Notes: generated by a model from the sequence alone, not told the origin. Counted from the first letter of the stretch, positions 42,466-52,041 are shown. The stretch is DNA of 64,000 nucleotides from Arthrobacter sp. KBS0702 (GCF_005937985.2 NZ_CP042172.1:1612001-1676000), one strand, 5' to 3'. Program-made: numbers and translations.

Positions 42466-42690
42466 GGCCTCGGCCCCGTCCCAGGCCACGTGGACCCAGC
42501 GCTGGCCTTCGCCGTCCCAGGATTCCGAGTGGCCGAGCAGGGCCAGGTCCTGGAAGCTGACGTCGATCCCGTCGCGCTGCAGCTCGTCGCGGAGTTCGCT
42601 GGTGGCCTCGCGGACCGCTGTTACTACGGCATCGGGATTGTCGGATTCAACGCGCCGGGAGGATTCGTATGGTTTGCTCATGGGCACCAT
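42460..42690 (-). CDS. Small hypothetical protein, 76 aa
   Basis: No family recognised. The acidic protein (SDNPDAVVTAVREATSELRD, then VSFQDLALLGHSESWDGEGQ and RWVHVAWDGAEAG) looks like a compact alpha/beta domain with helix then strands. Start ATG 42690 has CGAGG about eight bases upstream; MSKPYESS at 42681 is the alternative. Codon choice is genome-typical, which supports translation. It directly abuts the VOC remnant, so the truncation there may have been caused by rearrangement next to this gene. Confidence 0.6.
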   Translation of the reverse strand: MVPMSKPYESSRRVESDNPDAVVTAVREATSELRDELQRDGIDVSFQDLALLGHSESWDGEGQRWVHVAWDGAEAG

Positions 42691-42745
42691 CTTTCAGCCT
42701 CGGAGCCGTTATGGGAACCACCCGCCGGAAGCGGAGCAGCGGGGA

Positions 42746-43672
42746 TCAGTTGCCGATCAGGCGTTCCCCGTTGACCCAGCAGACCGCACGCAGCCAGTCG
42801 TCGTCGAGCCGTGGCTCCTTGTCGCGGAGCCGTTCGAGGGACTCCAGCTGATGCGCGTACGGGTACGGGATGTTGGGAAAGTCGCTGCCGAGCACGATCC
42901 GGTCCGCATACTCCGCGAGCTTTGGCAGCAGCCGCACAGGGAACGGGGCCGCCTCTTCGAAGAAGTCGGTAAACGCCATCGTGGTGTCGAGATGGACGTG
43001 CGGGTACTTTTCGGCCAGGGCCAGGAACTCGCCATACTCCGGGGTGCCCAGATGCGCGACCACGGCGGTCAGCCCGGGATGCCGGCGCAGCACGCCCTCG
43101 AGCTTGTCCGGGCCGGTGAACCCGGCCCGCGGGACCGGGCCGCTGCCCACATGCACCACCACGGGGATGGCCGCCTCCGCAAGCAGTCCCCAGACCGGGT
43201 CCAGGACCGGTTCGCGCAGGTCGAAGCCGCCCACCTGGGCGTGGATCTTGAAGACCTTCGCGCCCCGGTCGAGGGCTGATGCGACCTGCCCCAGCACGCC
43301 GTCCTCCGGGTAGAAGGTGGCGCTGGGCACGCAGTCCGGCTCCGCCGCGGCGAGATCCAGGGCAAAATCCGTGAGGTCTGCGGCCATCCCGGGCCGGTGC
43401 GCGTAGGCGAGGGCGGTGAAGCGGCGGACCCCCAGCGCCCGAAGCTGGGCCAGCCTGCTGTCCTGGTCCGTGCGGTAGGTGATCGGCCAGGGCCGGCCCA
43501 CCAGCGGTCCGGCCTCGTCGAAATGCGCCCAGACCCGCCGCAGCATCCGCTCGGGGAGGAAATGTGTGTGGATATCGATCAGACCCGGCAGTCCCAGCCG
43601 CTGCCACCAGGCCGGGACATCGCTGTCCCGCAGCGGTCCCGGCCGCCCGTTGCGGGTTTCCGGCCAGGTCAC
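42746..43672 (-). CDS. Amidohydrolase family protein (metal-dependent hydrolase, Amidohydro_2)
   Basis: 308 residues. LIDIHTHFLPERMLRR near residue 32 has the HxH metal ligands, AKVFKIHAQVGGFDLREP and VVVHVGSG supply further ligands, AVVAHLGTPEYGEFLALA carries the next His, and VLGSDFPNIPYPYAHQLESL the catalytic Asp. This is the pattern of the amidohydrolase-2/decarboxylase-like subfamily (ACMSD-related). The substrate is unknown. Start ATG 43672 overlaps the stop of the alpha/beta hydrolase gene by 4 bp, so the two hydrolases are coexpressed. Confidence 0.9.
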   Translation of the reverse strand: MTWPETRNGRPGPLRDSDVPAWWQRLGLPGLIDIHTHFLPERMLRRVWAHFDEAGPLVGRPWPITYRTDQDSRLAQLRALGVRRFTALAYAHRPGMAADLTDFALDLAAAEPDCVPSATFYPEDGVLGQVASALDRGAKVFKIHAQVGGFDLREPVLDPVWGLLAEAAIPVVVHVGSGPVPRAGFTGPDKLEGVLRRHPGLTAVVAHLGTPEYGEFLALAEKYPHVHLDTTMAFTDFFEEAAPFPVRLLPKLAEYADRIVLGSDFPNIPYPYAHQLESLERLRDKEPRLDDDWLRAVCWVNGERLIGN

Positions 43673-44361
43673 GGCGTGCCCTCATCTGACCGGTCCTCGC
43701 TGTGCCGCCGAATGAACTCCGCCACAGCGGGTGCCAGGCTCGCACCGACCTCCTCCGGCGCCCGCTTCGTCCCGGCCACGGCGAAGGAATGGTCGCCCCC
43801 TTCACACCACTGCAGCGTCGCGGCGGGGCCGATGCGCGCCACCACGGACTCCAGCAGCGCCGGGGTAGCGAAGGTGTCGCGGCTGCCCTGGAGGAACAGC
43901 ATCGGCAGGCTCAGCCCGTAGAGGTGCTCGTCGCGCAGTTTCTCGGGCTTCCCCGGGGGATGCAGCGGATAGCCCAGGTACACCAGCCCCGCCGCGGGCA
44001 TGCCCTCCGCCACCGCCATCGACGCCATCCGGCCGCCGAAGGACTTGCCGCCAGCCCACAGTGGCTCGCCGTCGGAGCGGGCGGCGGCAGCCTCCATGAC
44101 GGCGCGCCAAGCCGCGATCGCCGCCGGCGGCCGGTCCGGAAACTTCCGTCCCGCCTCGCGGTACGGGAAGTTGAAGCGCAGCGTGGCGACGCCGTCGCCG
44201 TTCAGGGCGGCAGTGAAGCCGCGCAGGAACGGGTGCTCCATCCCGGCGCCCGCGCCGTGGGCCACGACCAGCGTCGCGACGGGGCTGGCGGGCCGGGCAT
44301 AGACGCCCGAGACCATGGAGCCGCCGACGTCGATGCTGAGCGGAAGCTCAGCGGCGGGCAT
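43669..44361 (-). CDS. Alpha/beta hydrolase, KANL3/Tex30-like (dienelactone hydrolase-like)
   Basis: 230 residues. LVVAHGAGAGMEHPFLRGFT begins the fold, the nucleophile elbow is WAGGKSFGGRMASM with Ser near 119, LPMLFLQGSRDTFATP supplies the Asp, and CEGGDHSFAV the His. This Tex30/KANL3 group is widespread in bacteria but without a fixed substrate. It overlaps the amidohydrolase downstream by 4 bp and the GerW-like gene upstream by 14 bp, so three genes form one minus-strand unit. Confidence 0.88.
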   Translation of the reverse strand: MPAAELPLSIDVGGSMVSGVYARPASPVATLVVAHGAGAGMEHPFLRGFTAALNGDGVATLRFNFPYREAGRKFPDRPPAAIAAWRAVMEAAAARSDGEPLWAGGKSFGGRMASMAVAEGMPAAGLVYLGYPLHPPGKPEKLRDEHLYGLSLPMLFLQGSRDTFATPALLESVVARIGPAATLQWCEGGDHSFAVAGTKRAPEEVGASLAPAVAEFIRRHSEDRSDEGTP

Positions 44362-44683
44362 GCAGGATTCCGCGCAGCGTCAAACCCGCGGCGCAGACCA
44401 CCGGGGCCAGGCCCACCAGCAGGGCGATGGGGTTGGGCCGGAACACGATGCAGCCTCCCTGGCTGCGGGCGTAGACCCCGAGGGGCAGGACAAAGCCGCC
44501 GCCCCCGCCGCCGGCCCCCGCCGGTGCGTCGTCGGAGGCGGGCGCGCTGCCCCCGCCGAAACCGAAGGAGACCAGCGCCACGGGGATGAGTTCCTCGCCG
44601 CCGAGTTGCACGGCGTCGCCGTACGCGCGGGACACCCCGACAGTCCTGAACGCGTCCACGAGGGACGAAAAAGCCTCAGCCAT
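44348..44683 (-). CDS. GerW/YtfJ family (sporulation-protein-like) membrane-associated protein
   Basis: 111 residues starting ATG 44683. The segment RTVGVSRAYGDAVQLGGEEL, then IPVALVSFGFGGG, a Gly-rich middle, and GGCIVFRPNPIALLVGLAP identify the GerW (YtfJ) family. The C-terminus is a single hydrophobic helix (PIALLVGLAPVVCAAGLTL). In Bacillus the protein is linked to spores, yet it also occurs in non-sporulating actinobacteria, where its role is unknown. A much longer minus-strand frame across the opposite gene exists but is not coding upstream of this ATG. Confidence 0.85.
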   Translation of the reverse strand: MAEAFSSLVDAFRTVGVSRAYGDAVQLGGEELIPVALVSFGFGGGSAPASDDAPAGAGGGGGGFVLPLGVYARSQGGCIVFRPNPIALLVGLAPVVCAAGLTLRGILHARR

Positions 44684-44839
44684 GTCAGCCACCCTAACCA
44701 GCGGCCACGGCGAGCACCAGTACCGGCACCCGAACAGTCGCCCGCGCCTGCGCTTAAGGGACGTCCGGCCCCTGTTCGGGCGCCCCGGTTGCCAATAGAT
44801 TGGGGCTGGGGCAAGCCACGCGCAGAGAGGAAAAGAAGC

Positions 44840-46123
44840 ATGTCGACCACTGCTGGGGCCGCGACGCGGCTGGCCGGGGCGTTGGCCATTGTGCTCGGCA
44901 CCAAGGACATCCCGCTCCGGCTGCGCGCCTGGGACGGTTCGGAAGCCGGGCCCGCCGGGGCGCCGCTGCTGGTGTTCCACTCGCGCCGGGCGCTGCGGCG
45001 GATCCTCTACTCGCCCGGGCAACTGGGCCTGAGCCGGGCCTACGTGGCCGGTGACATCGAGGCCCCGGGCGACATCTTCGCCAGCTTCGCGGCCCTTAGT
45101 TCGGCGGGCAAATTCGCCGAACCAGGGCCGTTCCGCCGGACCACGGCGCGGGAACTCTGGACCCTCGCCACGGCGGCGGTCCGGCTCGGCGCCCTGGGGC
45201 CCAACCCGGCGCCGCCGCCGGAAGAAACCCGCGTGGCACGCAAGGGCCGCCGCCACTCCCGGAAACGCGATGCCGCCGCCATCTCGCACCACTACGACGT
45301 CGGCAACCGCTTCTATTCGCTCGTTCTCGGGCCGTCGCTGGTGTACTCCTGCGCCGTCTGGGAGAGCCCGGAAACCGGCCTGGAGGCGGCCCAGGAGGCC
45401 AAACTCGACCTGGTGTGCCGCAAGCTCGGCCTCCGGCCCGGGATGCGGGTCCTGGACGTCGGCTGCGGCTGGGGCAGCTTCGCCCTGCACGCCGCGCAAC
45501 GCTACGGCGCCGACGTCGTCGGAGTCACGCTCTCTGCCGAGCAAGCGGAACTTGCGCGCAAGCGGGTCGCGGAGGCGGGCCTGACGGACCGAGTGGAGAT
45601 CCGGATCCAGGACTACCGTGACGTGGACGACGGCCCGTTTGATGCGATCAGCTCCATAGGCATGTCCGAGCACGTGGGCCGCGAACAGATCGGCCACTAC
45701 GTCTCCCGCCTGCACGGGCTGCTCCGTCCCGGCGGCCGGCTGTTGAACCACGCCATTTCCTGGAATGCCGGCCCCACCGACCCGGATCCGAATTCCTTCA
45801 TTCCGCGCTACGTCTTCCCGGACGGGGAGATGCTCAGCTTGGCAGAGATGGTCGGCGCCCTGGAGGGCGGCGGCCTGGAAGTGCTTGACGTCGAGGCCCT
45901 GCGCCCGCACTACGCGTTGACGCTGCGGGCCTGGGTGCAGAACCTGGAAACCCACTGGGACGAGGCCGTGCAGGCCAGCAGCCTGGGCCGGGCCCGGGTC
46001 TGGCGGCTTTACATGGCCGCCAGCGCCCTGGGATTCGAAGCCGGAACCACGGGAGTCAACCAGGTCCTGGTGCAACGCGCCGGGGGAGCCGCACCCCCGC
46101 TGCGCCGAACCGCCTGGCTCTGA
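44840..46123 (+). CDS. Cyclopropane-fatty-acyl-phospholipid synthase family methyltransferase
   Basis: 427 residues. An N-terminal lipid-binding part (LVFHSRRALRRILYSPGQLGLSRAYVAGDIEAPGD) precedes the methyltransferase with ISHHYDVGNRFYSLVLGPSLVYSCAVW near 152-178 and the SAM motif VLDVGCGWGSFALHAAQRYG near 205-224. SIGMSEHVGREQIGHYVSRL and NHAIS follow. It adds a methylene to membrane-lipid double bonds or, in some actinobacteria, makes 10-methyl branched lipids. GAGAGG lies 10 bases before ATG 44840. Its stop overlaps the next ATG by one base (TGATG), coupling it to the P-type ATPase. Confidence 0.93.
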   Translation: MSTTAGAATRLAGALAIVLGTKDIPLRLRAWDGSEAGPAGAPLLVFHSRRALRRILYSPGQLGLSRAYVAGDIEAPGDIFASFAALSSAGKFAEPGPFRRTTARELWTLATAAVRLGALGPNPAPPPEETRVARKGRRHSRKRDAAAISHHYDVGNRFYSLVLGPSLVYSCAVWESPETGLEAAQEAKLDLVCRKLGLRPGMRVLDVGCGWGSFALHAAQRYGADVVGVTLSAEQAELARKRVAEAGLTDRVEIRIQDYRDVDDGPFDAISSIGMSEHVGREQIGHYVSRLHGLLRPGGRLLNHAISWNAGPTDPDPNSFIPRYVFPDGEMLSLAEMVGALEGGGLEVLDVEALRPHYALTLRAWVQNLETHWDEAVQASSLGRARVWRLYMAASALGFEAGTTGVNQVLVQRAGGAAPPLRRTAWL

Positions 46124-48672
46124 TGGCACCGGAACCCGGCGCTGCCGTCGCGGAGGGGCTTTCCTCGGCGGAGGCGGCCCGGCGGCTGGCCGCGGAGGGG
46201 CCGAACGAGCTGCCGACCGCCAAACCGCGGAACCTCCTGCAGCAGGCCTGGGCCGTGATCCGACAGCCCATGCTGCTGCTCCTGCTGGGCGCCGGTACGG
46301 TGAACTTCCTGCTCGCCGAACCGCTCGACGGCGTACTGCTGATGTCCTTCGTGGTCGTGGTGATCGGTATTTCCATCTACCAGGAGCGCAAGACGGAGAA
46401 CGCCCTCGCGGCGCTGCGGGACCTCTCCTCGCCGCGGGCCCTCGTGCTCCGTGACGGGGAACAGGTGCGCATCGCCGGACGTGACGTTGTGCGCGGGGAC
46501 ATCGCGTTGCTGTCCGAGGGGGACCGGGTACCGGCCGACGCGGTGCTGCTGGAGGCCCGCAACTTCTCGGTGGACGAGTCCGCCCTGACGGGGGAGTCCG
46601 TCCCCGTGCGCAAAGCGCCGGGCCCGGCCGGCACTGCCGAGGAGGCGATGGGCCGACCCGGCGGAGACGCGACGCCCTGGGTCTTCTCGGGCACGCTGGT
46701 GGTGAAGGGCCACGGCCTGGCCTGCGTCAAAGCGGTCGGTGCGGGAACGGAACTGGGCCGGATCGGCTCCGCGCTGCGGTCGATCGAGGATGAACCCACG
46801 CCGCTCCAGCGCGAAATCGACCGGCTGGTCCGGTACCTGGCCGTGTTCGGACTCGCGGCCGCCGTCGTCGTCGTGACGGTGTACGGGCTGACCCGCGGAA
46901 ACTGGCTGGAGGGCCTGTTGGCCGGGATCGCGACCGCGATGGCGATGCTCCCCGAGGAGTTCCCGGTGGTGCTCACCGTGTTCCTGGCCCTCGGGGCCTG
47001 GCGGATGTCGCAAAAACACGTCCTGACCCGGCGGTCACCGGTTATTGAAGCCCTCGGTTCGGCGACCGTCATCTGCGTCGACAAGACCGGCACCCTGACG
47101 CTGAACAGCATGACCGTGCGCCAACTGGTGGTCGGTGCTTCGAGCCACACCCTTGACGACGGACCGCTGCCGGAGGCCTTCCACACGATCGCAGAATTCG
47201 GTGTGCTCGCCTCCCCGGTGGACCCCTTCGACCCGATGGACAAGGCGTTCAAGGCCGTGGGTGCCCGGTACCTCAACGGCTCCGGACATCTGCACGCCGA
47301 CTGGGAACTAATCCGGGAATACCCGCTCTCCGAGGGCCTGCTCGCCCTGTCACACGTCTGGCGCGCCCCCGACGGAAGCCACTACGTCGTGGCCGCCAAG
47401 GGCGCCCCGGAAGCGATCGCCACACTGTGCCGCCTTGACCCCGACCAGCGCGCAGTCCTGATGGCAGAGGTGGAGGCGGCCACCGCCAGCGGCCAGCGCG
47501 TCCTGGCCGTGGCGCGCGCAACGTTTGACCGCGCCGGGCGCCTGCCGGCACAGCAGGCCGATTTCGCCTTCGAGTACCTGGGCCTCGTCGGTCTCCACGA
47601 TCCGCTGCGGCCCGGCGCGGCCGACGCCGTCGCGGCCTGCGCCCGCGCCGGAGTCCGCACCGTGATGATTACCGGAGACTACCCCGGTACCGCCCTGGCG
47701 ATCGCCCGCGAGATCGGCCTGGACCATGGGGCCGGCGTCATCACCGGTCCCGAGCTGGAGGCCATCACGGACGACGAACTCGCCCGGCGCATCCGGACCG
47801 TCAGTGTCTTCGCCCGGATGGTACCGGAGCAGAAACTGCGGCTCATCCGCGCCCTGAAAGCCAACGCCGAAGTAGTCGGCATGACCGGCGACGGCGTCAA
47901 CGACGCGCCTGCCCTCCGCGCTGCGGACATCGGCATTGCGATGGGCGCACGCGGCACCGACGTGGCCCGCGAGTCCGCCGACCTAGTCATCACCGACGAC
48001 GACTTCAGCTCGATCGCTGGCGGAATCCGCCAGGGCCGCGGCATTTTCGACAACCTGCGCAAGGCCCTCGCGTACACCATCGCCGTGCACGTCCCGATCG
48101 TCGGCATGTCCCTGCTGCCCGTCTTCGTCAGCGAGTGGCCGCTGGTGCTGCTGCCGGTCCAGATCGCGTTCCTCGAACTCATCATCGACCCGGCCTGCTC
48201 CGTGGTCTTCGAAGCCGAGGAGATCGACCCGGCGATCATGGACCAGCCGCCGCGCGAGGCCGGCCAGGGGATCTTCGGCCGCCGGGTGCTGACCATCGCC
48301 GCCTGCCAGGGGCTCTCCGTGCTCGCGGCCGTCGTCGGCGTCTACCTCTGGAGCCTCGCCGCCGGGCGGCCCGACGATGTGATCCGCTCAATCTCGTTCG
48401 CCACCCTCGTCACCGGTAACCTGTCGCTGATCCTGGTGAACCGGTCCTGGCGGCTGCCGGTCTGGCGCACGTTCCGCGAGCGCCGCAACCGCACGCTGAA
48501 GTGGGTGGTCGGCGGCGCGGCCCTGCTGTTGGTGGTGCTGCTCAGCGTCCCCGGGCTGCGCGGTGCCTTCAATTTGGGCCCGCTCGCGGCGGGCGACTGG
48601 CTGCTGGCCATCCTGGCGGGGGCCGCCGGCGTCGCGTGGTTTGAAATCTACAAGACCCTCCGCCGCTCCTGA
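46123..48672 (+). CDS. Cation-translocating P-type ATPase
   Basis: 849 residues. The actuator domain has [14 protein letters not shown]; the phosphorylation motif is [13 protein letters not shown] near 325; the hinge reads [20 protein letters not shown] near 590; [20 protein letters not shown] replaces the PEGLP of Ca pumps. About ten membrane helices, no N-terminal metal-binding domain, and a cation-ATPase N-terminal segment ([20 protein letters not shown]) place it among P2-like pumps; the ion cannot be read from the sequence. Tight coupling to the cyclopropane synthase suggests joint use in membrane or envelope stress, which is inference. Confidence 0.93.
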   Translation: MAPEPGAAVAEGLSSAEAARRLAAEGPNELPTAKPRNLLQQAWAVIRQPMLLLLLGAGTVNFLLAEPLDGVLLMSFVVVVIGISIYQERKTENALAALRDLSSPRALVLRDGEQVRIAGRDVVRGDIALLSEGDRVPADAVLLEARNFSVDESALTGESVPVRKAPGPAGTAEEAMGRPGGDATPWVFSGTLVVKGHGLACVKAVGAGTELGRIGSALRSIEDEPTPLQREIDRLVRYLAVFGLAAAVVVVTVYGLTRGNWLEGLLAGIATAMAMLPEEFPVVLTVFLALGAWRMSQKHVLTRRSPVIEALGSATVICVDKTGTLTLNSMTVRQLVVGASSHTLDDGPLPEAFHTIAEFGVLASPVDPFDPMDKAFKAVGARYLNGSGHLHADWELIREYPLSEGLLALSHVWRAPDGSHYVVAAKGAPEAIATLCRLDPDQRAVLMAEVEAATASGQRVLAVARATFDRAGRLPAQQADFAFEYLGLVGLHDPLRPGAADAVAACARAGVRTVMITGDYPGTALAIAREIGLDHGAGVITGPELEAITDDELARRIRTVSVFARMVPEQKLRLIRALKANAEVVGMTGDGVNDAPALRAADIGIAMGARGTDVARESADLVITDDDFSSIAGGIRQGRGIFDNLRKALAYTIAVHVPIVGMSLLPVFVSEWPLVLLPVQIAFLELIIDPACSVVFEAEEIDPAIMDQPPREAGQGIFGRRVLTIAACQGLSVLAAVVGVYLWSLAAGRPDDVIRSISFATLVTGNLSLILVNRSWRLPVWRTFRERRNRTLKWVVGGAALLLVVLLSVPGLRGAFNLGPLAAGDWLLAILAGAAGVAWFEIYKTLRRS

Positions 48673-48724
48673 CGCCGCGGGTGCCTCCCTTTCACTGGGC
48701 AGCGCCCCGGGGTAGCTTGTCCTC

Positions 48725-49759
48725 ATGGCGCGGGAAGAAACAACGGTCTCCGTGGAGGGGCCGGATGGCAGCAGGGAACTCAGGATCTCAAGTCCCAGCA
48801 GGCTGCTCTGGCCCGAGGCTGGCCTGAGCAAGCTGGACCTGGCGCATTACATGATCGCCGTGGGGGATGCCTTCCTGGCCGCGAACGGCGACCGGCCGAT
48901 CACCCTCCAGCGGTTCTCCGGCAACGTCGACGGCGAACAGTTCTTCTCGAAGAACCCGCCCAAGGGCGCCCCGGACTTCGTCCGTGCTGTGGACGTGGTC
49001 TATCCGAGCGGCCGCTCCCACCCCCAGCTGGTGATCGATGAAATTGCCGCCGCCGTCTGGGCCGTGCAGATGAACACCGTGGTCTTCCACCCCTGGGCAT
49101 CGAGGGCCGGGAACCCGGACAACCCGGACCAGCTGCGGATCGACCTTGATCCGCAGCCAGGCACCGGGTTCCAGGACGCCGTGCCCGCCGCCCGGGAACT
49201 GCGCAAAGTGCTGGCCGAGGCGGGGCTCACGGCCTTCATCAAGACCTCCGGCAACCGCGGGCTGCACGTCTTCGCACCGATTGAGCCGACGCATGAGTTC
49301 CTCGAAGTGCGGCACGCTGTCATCGCCGCCGCGCGCGAACTCGAACGCCGGATGCCGGAACAGGTCACCACCGCGTGGTGGAAGGAGGAACGCGGCACCC
49401 GGGTCTTCGTCGACTTCAACCAGGCCAACCGCGACCGCACCATCGCGGGGGCCTACAGCCCGCGGGCGCTGCCCGCCGCCACCGTCTCCTGCCCGCTGGA
49501 GTGGGACGAGCTGGACGACGCGGACCCGGTGCAGTTCACCGTCGCCACCGTGCCGGGGCGGCTGCAGGCCACCGGGGACCCGTGGGCCGGCATGCACGCC
49601 AGCCCGGGCTCCATCGGGCCGCTGCTCGGGTGGTGGGAGCGCGACCTGGCCGCGGGCCTTGGCGAACTTCCCTTCCCGCCTGACTTTCCAAAGATGCCGG
49701 GCGAACCGCCGCGGGTGCAGCCCAGCCGGGCCCGCAGCAAGGATCCGGGGCAGCCGTGA
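48725..49759 (+). CDS. Stand-alone LigD-type polymerase/primase domain protein
   Basis: 344 residues comprising only the polymerase module of LigD (archaeo-eukaryotic primase fold). LRISSPSRLLWPEAGLSKLDL begins it, LQRFSGNVDGEQFFSKNPPK and WAVQMNTVVFHPW follow, the metal-binding DxD is LRIDLDPQPG near 138, and FIKTSGNRGLHVFAPI completes the active site. There is no ligase or nuclease domain, as in many actinobacteria where Ku, polymerase and ligase are separate. It adds nucleotides at broken ends in non-homologous end joining. The response regulator start overlaps its stop by 4 bp. Confidence 0.9.
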   Translation: MAREETTVSVEGPDGSRELRISSPSRLLWPEAGLSKLDLAHYMIAVGDAFLAANGDRPITLQRFSGNVDGEQFFSKNPPKGAPDFVRAVDVVYPSGRSHPQLVIDEIAAAVWAVQMNTVVFHPWASRAGNPDNPDQLRIDLDPQPGTGFQDAVPAARELRKVLAEAGLTAFIKTSGNRGLHVFAPIEPTHEFLEVRHAVIAAARELERRMPEQVTTAWWKEERGTRVFVDFNQANRDRTIAGAYSPRALPAATVSCPLEWDELDDADPVQFTVATVPGRLQATGDPWAGMHASPGSIGPLLGWWERDLAAGLGELPFPPDFPKMPGEPPRVQPSRARSKDPGQP

Positions 49760-50466
49760 GAGTCCTGATGGTGGAGGACGAAGTGGCGCTGGCGGAGACG
49801 GTCCGGCGCGGCCTGAGCAACGAGGGATTCGTGGTCGACGTCACGCACGACGGCGTGAGCGGACTTTCCGCGGCCGTCGAGAACAGCTACGACGTGATCC
49901 TGTTGGACCTGATGCTGCCGCTCAAGAACGGCTACGACGTGCTGCGCGAACTGCGGGAACGCAGTGTGTGGACGCCGGTGCTGATGCTCACCGCGAAGGA
50001 CGGCGAATATGACGAGACCGACGCTTTCGATCTGGGTGCCGACGACTACCTCACGAAGCCGTTCAGCTTTATGGTGCTGGTGGCGCGGGTCCGGGCGCTG
50101 GTGCGGCGGGGTGCTCCCGAGCGGCCGGTGGTGTTGACGTTGGGAACCCTCACCTTGGACCCGGTCACCCGGGCCGTGCGCCGCGGGGACTCAGCCATCA
50201 GCCTCACAGCACGCGAATACGGCCTCTTGCAGTACCTGATGCGCCGCCACGACCAGGTGGTCTCCAAGGCCGAGATCCTCGACAACGTATGGGATCCGGC
50301 CTTTGACGGCGGCGACAACGTGGTGGAGGTCTACATCGGCTATTTGCGGCGCAAGATCGATGTCCCGTTCGGCGTCCAAAGCCTGGCGACGGTCCGCGGC
50401 ATGGGTTATCTGCTCAGCGCCGACCGGAGCGCAGCGGCCGGGGCTTCTCGGCAGCGTGGGGCATAA
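49756..50466 (+). CDS. Two-component response regulator, OmpR family
   Basis: 236 residues. The receiver has MVEDEVALAETVRRGLSNEG, phospho-acceptor Asp in VILLDLMLPLKNGYD near residue 51 and Lys in DDYLTKPFSFMVL. The C-terminal winged helix shows LDPVTRAVRRGDSAISLTAREYGLLQYLMRRHD and VEVYIGYLRRKIDVPFG. GTG 49756 overlaps the LigD-like stop. Its 3' end overlaps the opposing histidine kinase gene by 53 bp, an unusual tail-to-tail arrangement for what looks like a cognate pair. Confidence 0.95.
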   Translation: MRVLMVEDEVALAETVRRGLSNEGFVVDVTHDGVSGLSAAVENSYDVILLDLMLPLKNGYDVLRELRERSVWTPVLMLTAKDGEYDETDAFDLGADDYLTKPFSFMVLVARVRALVRRGAPERPVVLTLGTLTLDPVTRAVRRGDSAISLTAREYGLLQYLMRRHDQVVSKAEILDNVWDPAFDGGDNVVEVYIGYLRRKIDVPFGVQSLATVRGMGYLLSADRSAAAGASRQRGA

Positions 50467-51913
50467 CGGCGGGCGAGGCGGTGTCCTGCTGGGCGGGGAA
50501 GGTCATTTCGAAGCGGCACCCGCCCGTAGGGCTTTCCGTGGCCCGGATGGCGCCATGGTGGGCTGCCATGATTCCTGCGGCGATGGCTAGGCCGAGTCCG
50601 CTGCCGCCGCCCTCGCGGGACCGGCTCTGATCAAGCCGGACGAACCGCTGGAAAACCCGGTCCCGGTCAGCGGCGGGGATCGGATCGCCGTCGTTGTCCA
50701 CGGTCAGTACTGCCCCGTCCGCCTCGGTGCGGAGGGTGACCGTGATCCGGGAGGTGGCGTGCCGGTCGGCGTTGTCCAACACGTTGCGGAGCACCTGGCC
50801 GACCCGCCGGGCGTCCCCGGTGATCCGCGCCGGGCTGAGCCGCGCCGTCACCTTGTGGGTACTGGTGGACTGCAGCCGGCGGACCTCCTGGTCCACGACG
50901 TCGTCCAGGTCCACGTCGGCGTTCTCGATGCGCAGGCCCCCGTCATTGGCTTTGGCAAGCGTCAGCAGATCCTCCACGAGGTAACGCATCCGGGCGGTTT
51001 CCCCGGCCAGGACGGCCTTCATCTGGTTCCAGGTCGCGCCGCTCGGATCGGCCGAGGCGATCTCGACGCCGGCACTCAGGGTGGCGAGCGGGCTGCGCAG
51101 TTCGTGGCTGGCGTCTGAGACGAAGCGCCGCTGCTCCCGGTCCGCCGCCTGCAGCCGGTCCAGCATCATGTTCATGGTCACGGCCAGTGCCTGGATTTCA
51201 TCGTGCGTGGGCGGCACATCCACCCGGCCGTCGAGGCGCTGGCCATTGATCCGCGCCACCTGGCCGCGGATCCGCTCGACCTGGCGCAGGGAACGCCCCA
51301 CGAGCAGCCAGACCGAGACCCCCACGACCGCGAGCAGCAACGGCGTGGCACCAAAGATGAACCACGCCACCGTGGCCAGCGTGTCCGCCTGGAGCTGGAT
51401 GGTCGAGGCGACGATCACCGTGTAGGCAGTCGCTCCTACCTGGGCGCCGGTGGCCACCACGAGGAAATCGTCCCCGCCGTCGACGCCGGGCAGGCTGCTC
51501 ACCTCTTCGGTCAGGGTCCGGCCCGGCGGGGGACGCAGGGCCGTCAGCGGGACCCTTTCCACGGCCTGGTCGGAGGCTGCGGCGACGGCTCCTGCGGGGT
51601 CCAGGATCTGCACGACCTGCCCGGCGTGCGCGGTGGCGAAGAGGTACTCGCCGGCGTCGGCGATGTTCTGGTCCTCGACCTGGGCGATGACGTCGTGGGC
51701 CTTGCGTCGTGCCGCGGATTCCGTGGAGGCGCTCAGCGAGGTCTCCAACAGCCCCAGGAGCACCACGCTGCCCAGCAGGAGCGCGAGGGCGACGACGGCG
51801 ACGGCGACGGCCGTCGAACGCTTCCGCAGGCCCCAGGTCGCGGTGCCCCGGGGTGGGCGGGTCCGGCCGCGCCCAGCGTCCGCGGTCCCATCCACAGGCG
51901 CGTCGTCTTCCAT
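50414..51913 (-). CDS. Sensor histidine kinase
   Basis: 499 residues from ATG 51913. Helix 1 (AVAVAVVALALLLGSVVLLGL, about 34-54), an extracytoplasmic domain of roughly 115 residues, helix 2 (WFIFGATPLLLAVVGVSVWL), HAMP, HisKA with His in RFVSDASHELRSPLATL, N-box VLDNADRHATS and G-boxes GGGSGLGLAIAAGI. The external domain contains no recognised ligand motif. It converges on the OmpR-type regulator and is probably its partner. No ribosome-binding site is visible before the ATG, which may be leaderless. Confidence 0.93.
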   Translation of the reverse strand: MEDDAPVDGTADAGRGRTRPPRGTATWGLRKRSTAVAVAVVALALLLGSVVLLGLLETSLSASTESAARRKAHDVIAQVEDQNIADAGEYLFATAHAGQVVQILDPAGAVAAASDQAVERVPLTALRPPPGRTLTEEVSSLPGVDGGDDFLVVATGAQVGATAYTVIVASTIQLQADTLATVAWFIFGATPLLLAVVGVSVWLLVGRSLRQVERIRGQVARINGQRLDGRVDVPPTHDEIQALAVTMNMMLDRLQAADREQRRFVSDASHELRSPLATLSAGVEIASADPSGATWNQMKAVLAGETARMRYLVEDLLTLAKANDGGLRIENADVDLDDVVDQEVRRLQSTSTHKVTARLSPARITGDARRVGQVLRNVLDNADRHATSRITVTLRTEADGAVLTVDNDGDPIPAADRDRVFQRFVRLDQSRSREGGGSGLGLAIAAGIMAAHHGAIRATESPTGGCRFEMTFPAQQDTASPAVMPHAAEKPRPLRSGRR

Positions 51914-51970
51914 GATCCAAGAATGGTGCAACTCGGGGTCCGCGACAACTGTTCAGCCGGCCGGATCGTC

Positions 51971-51987
51971 CTCAGGGTCCTCTCAGG
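51971..51987. promoter_or_regulatory. Direct repeat CTCAGG at 11-bp spacing, candidate response-regulator box
   Basis: CTCAGG starts at 51971 and again at 51982, about 60 bp upstream of the histidine kinase start. Eleven-base direct repeats are the usual binding form of OmpR-family regulators, so feedback by the neighbouring regulator is possible. Confidence 0.3.
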
Positions 51988-52041
51988 TGCAATGGGCGAC
52001 AGTGGAGGCAGGCCCCGTTGTACTCCGACACCAAAGATCCC

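Noticed and set aside
44684..46129. Long minus-strand open frame opposite the cyclopropane synthase gene
   Set aside because: Only its last 111 codons (the GerW-like gene) have protein character. The rest is Arg/Gly/Pro-rich antisense shadow of a well-supported gene.
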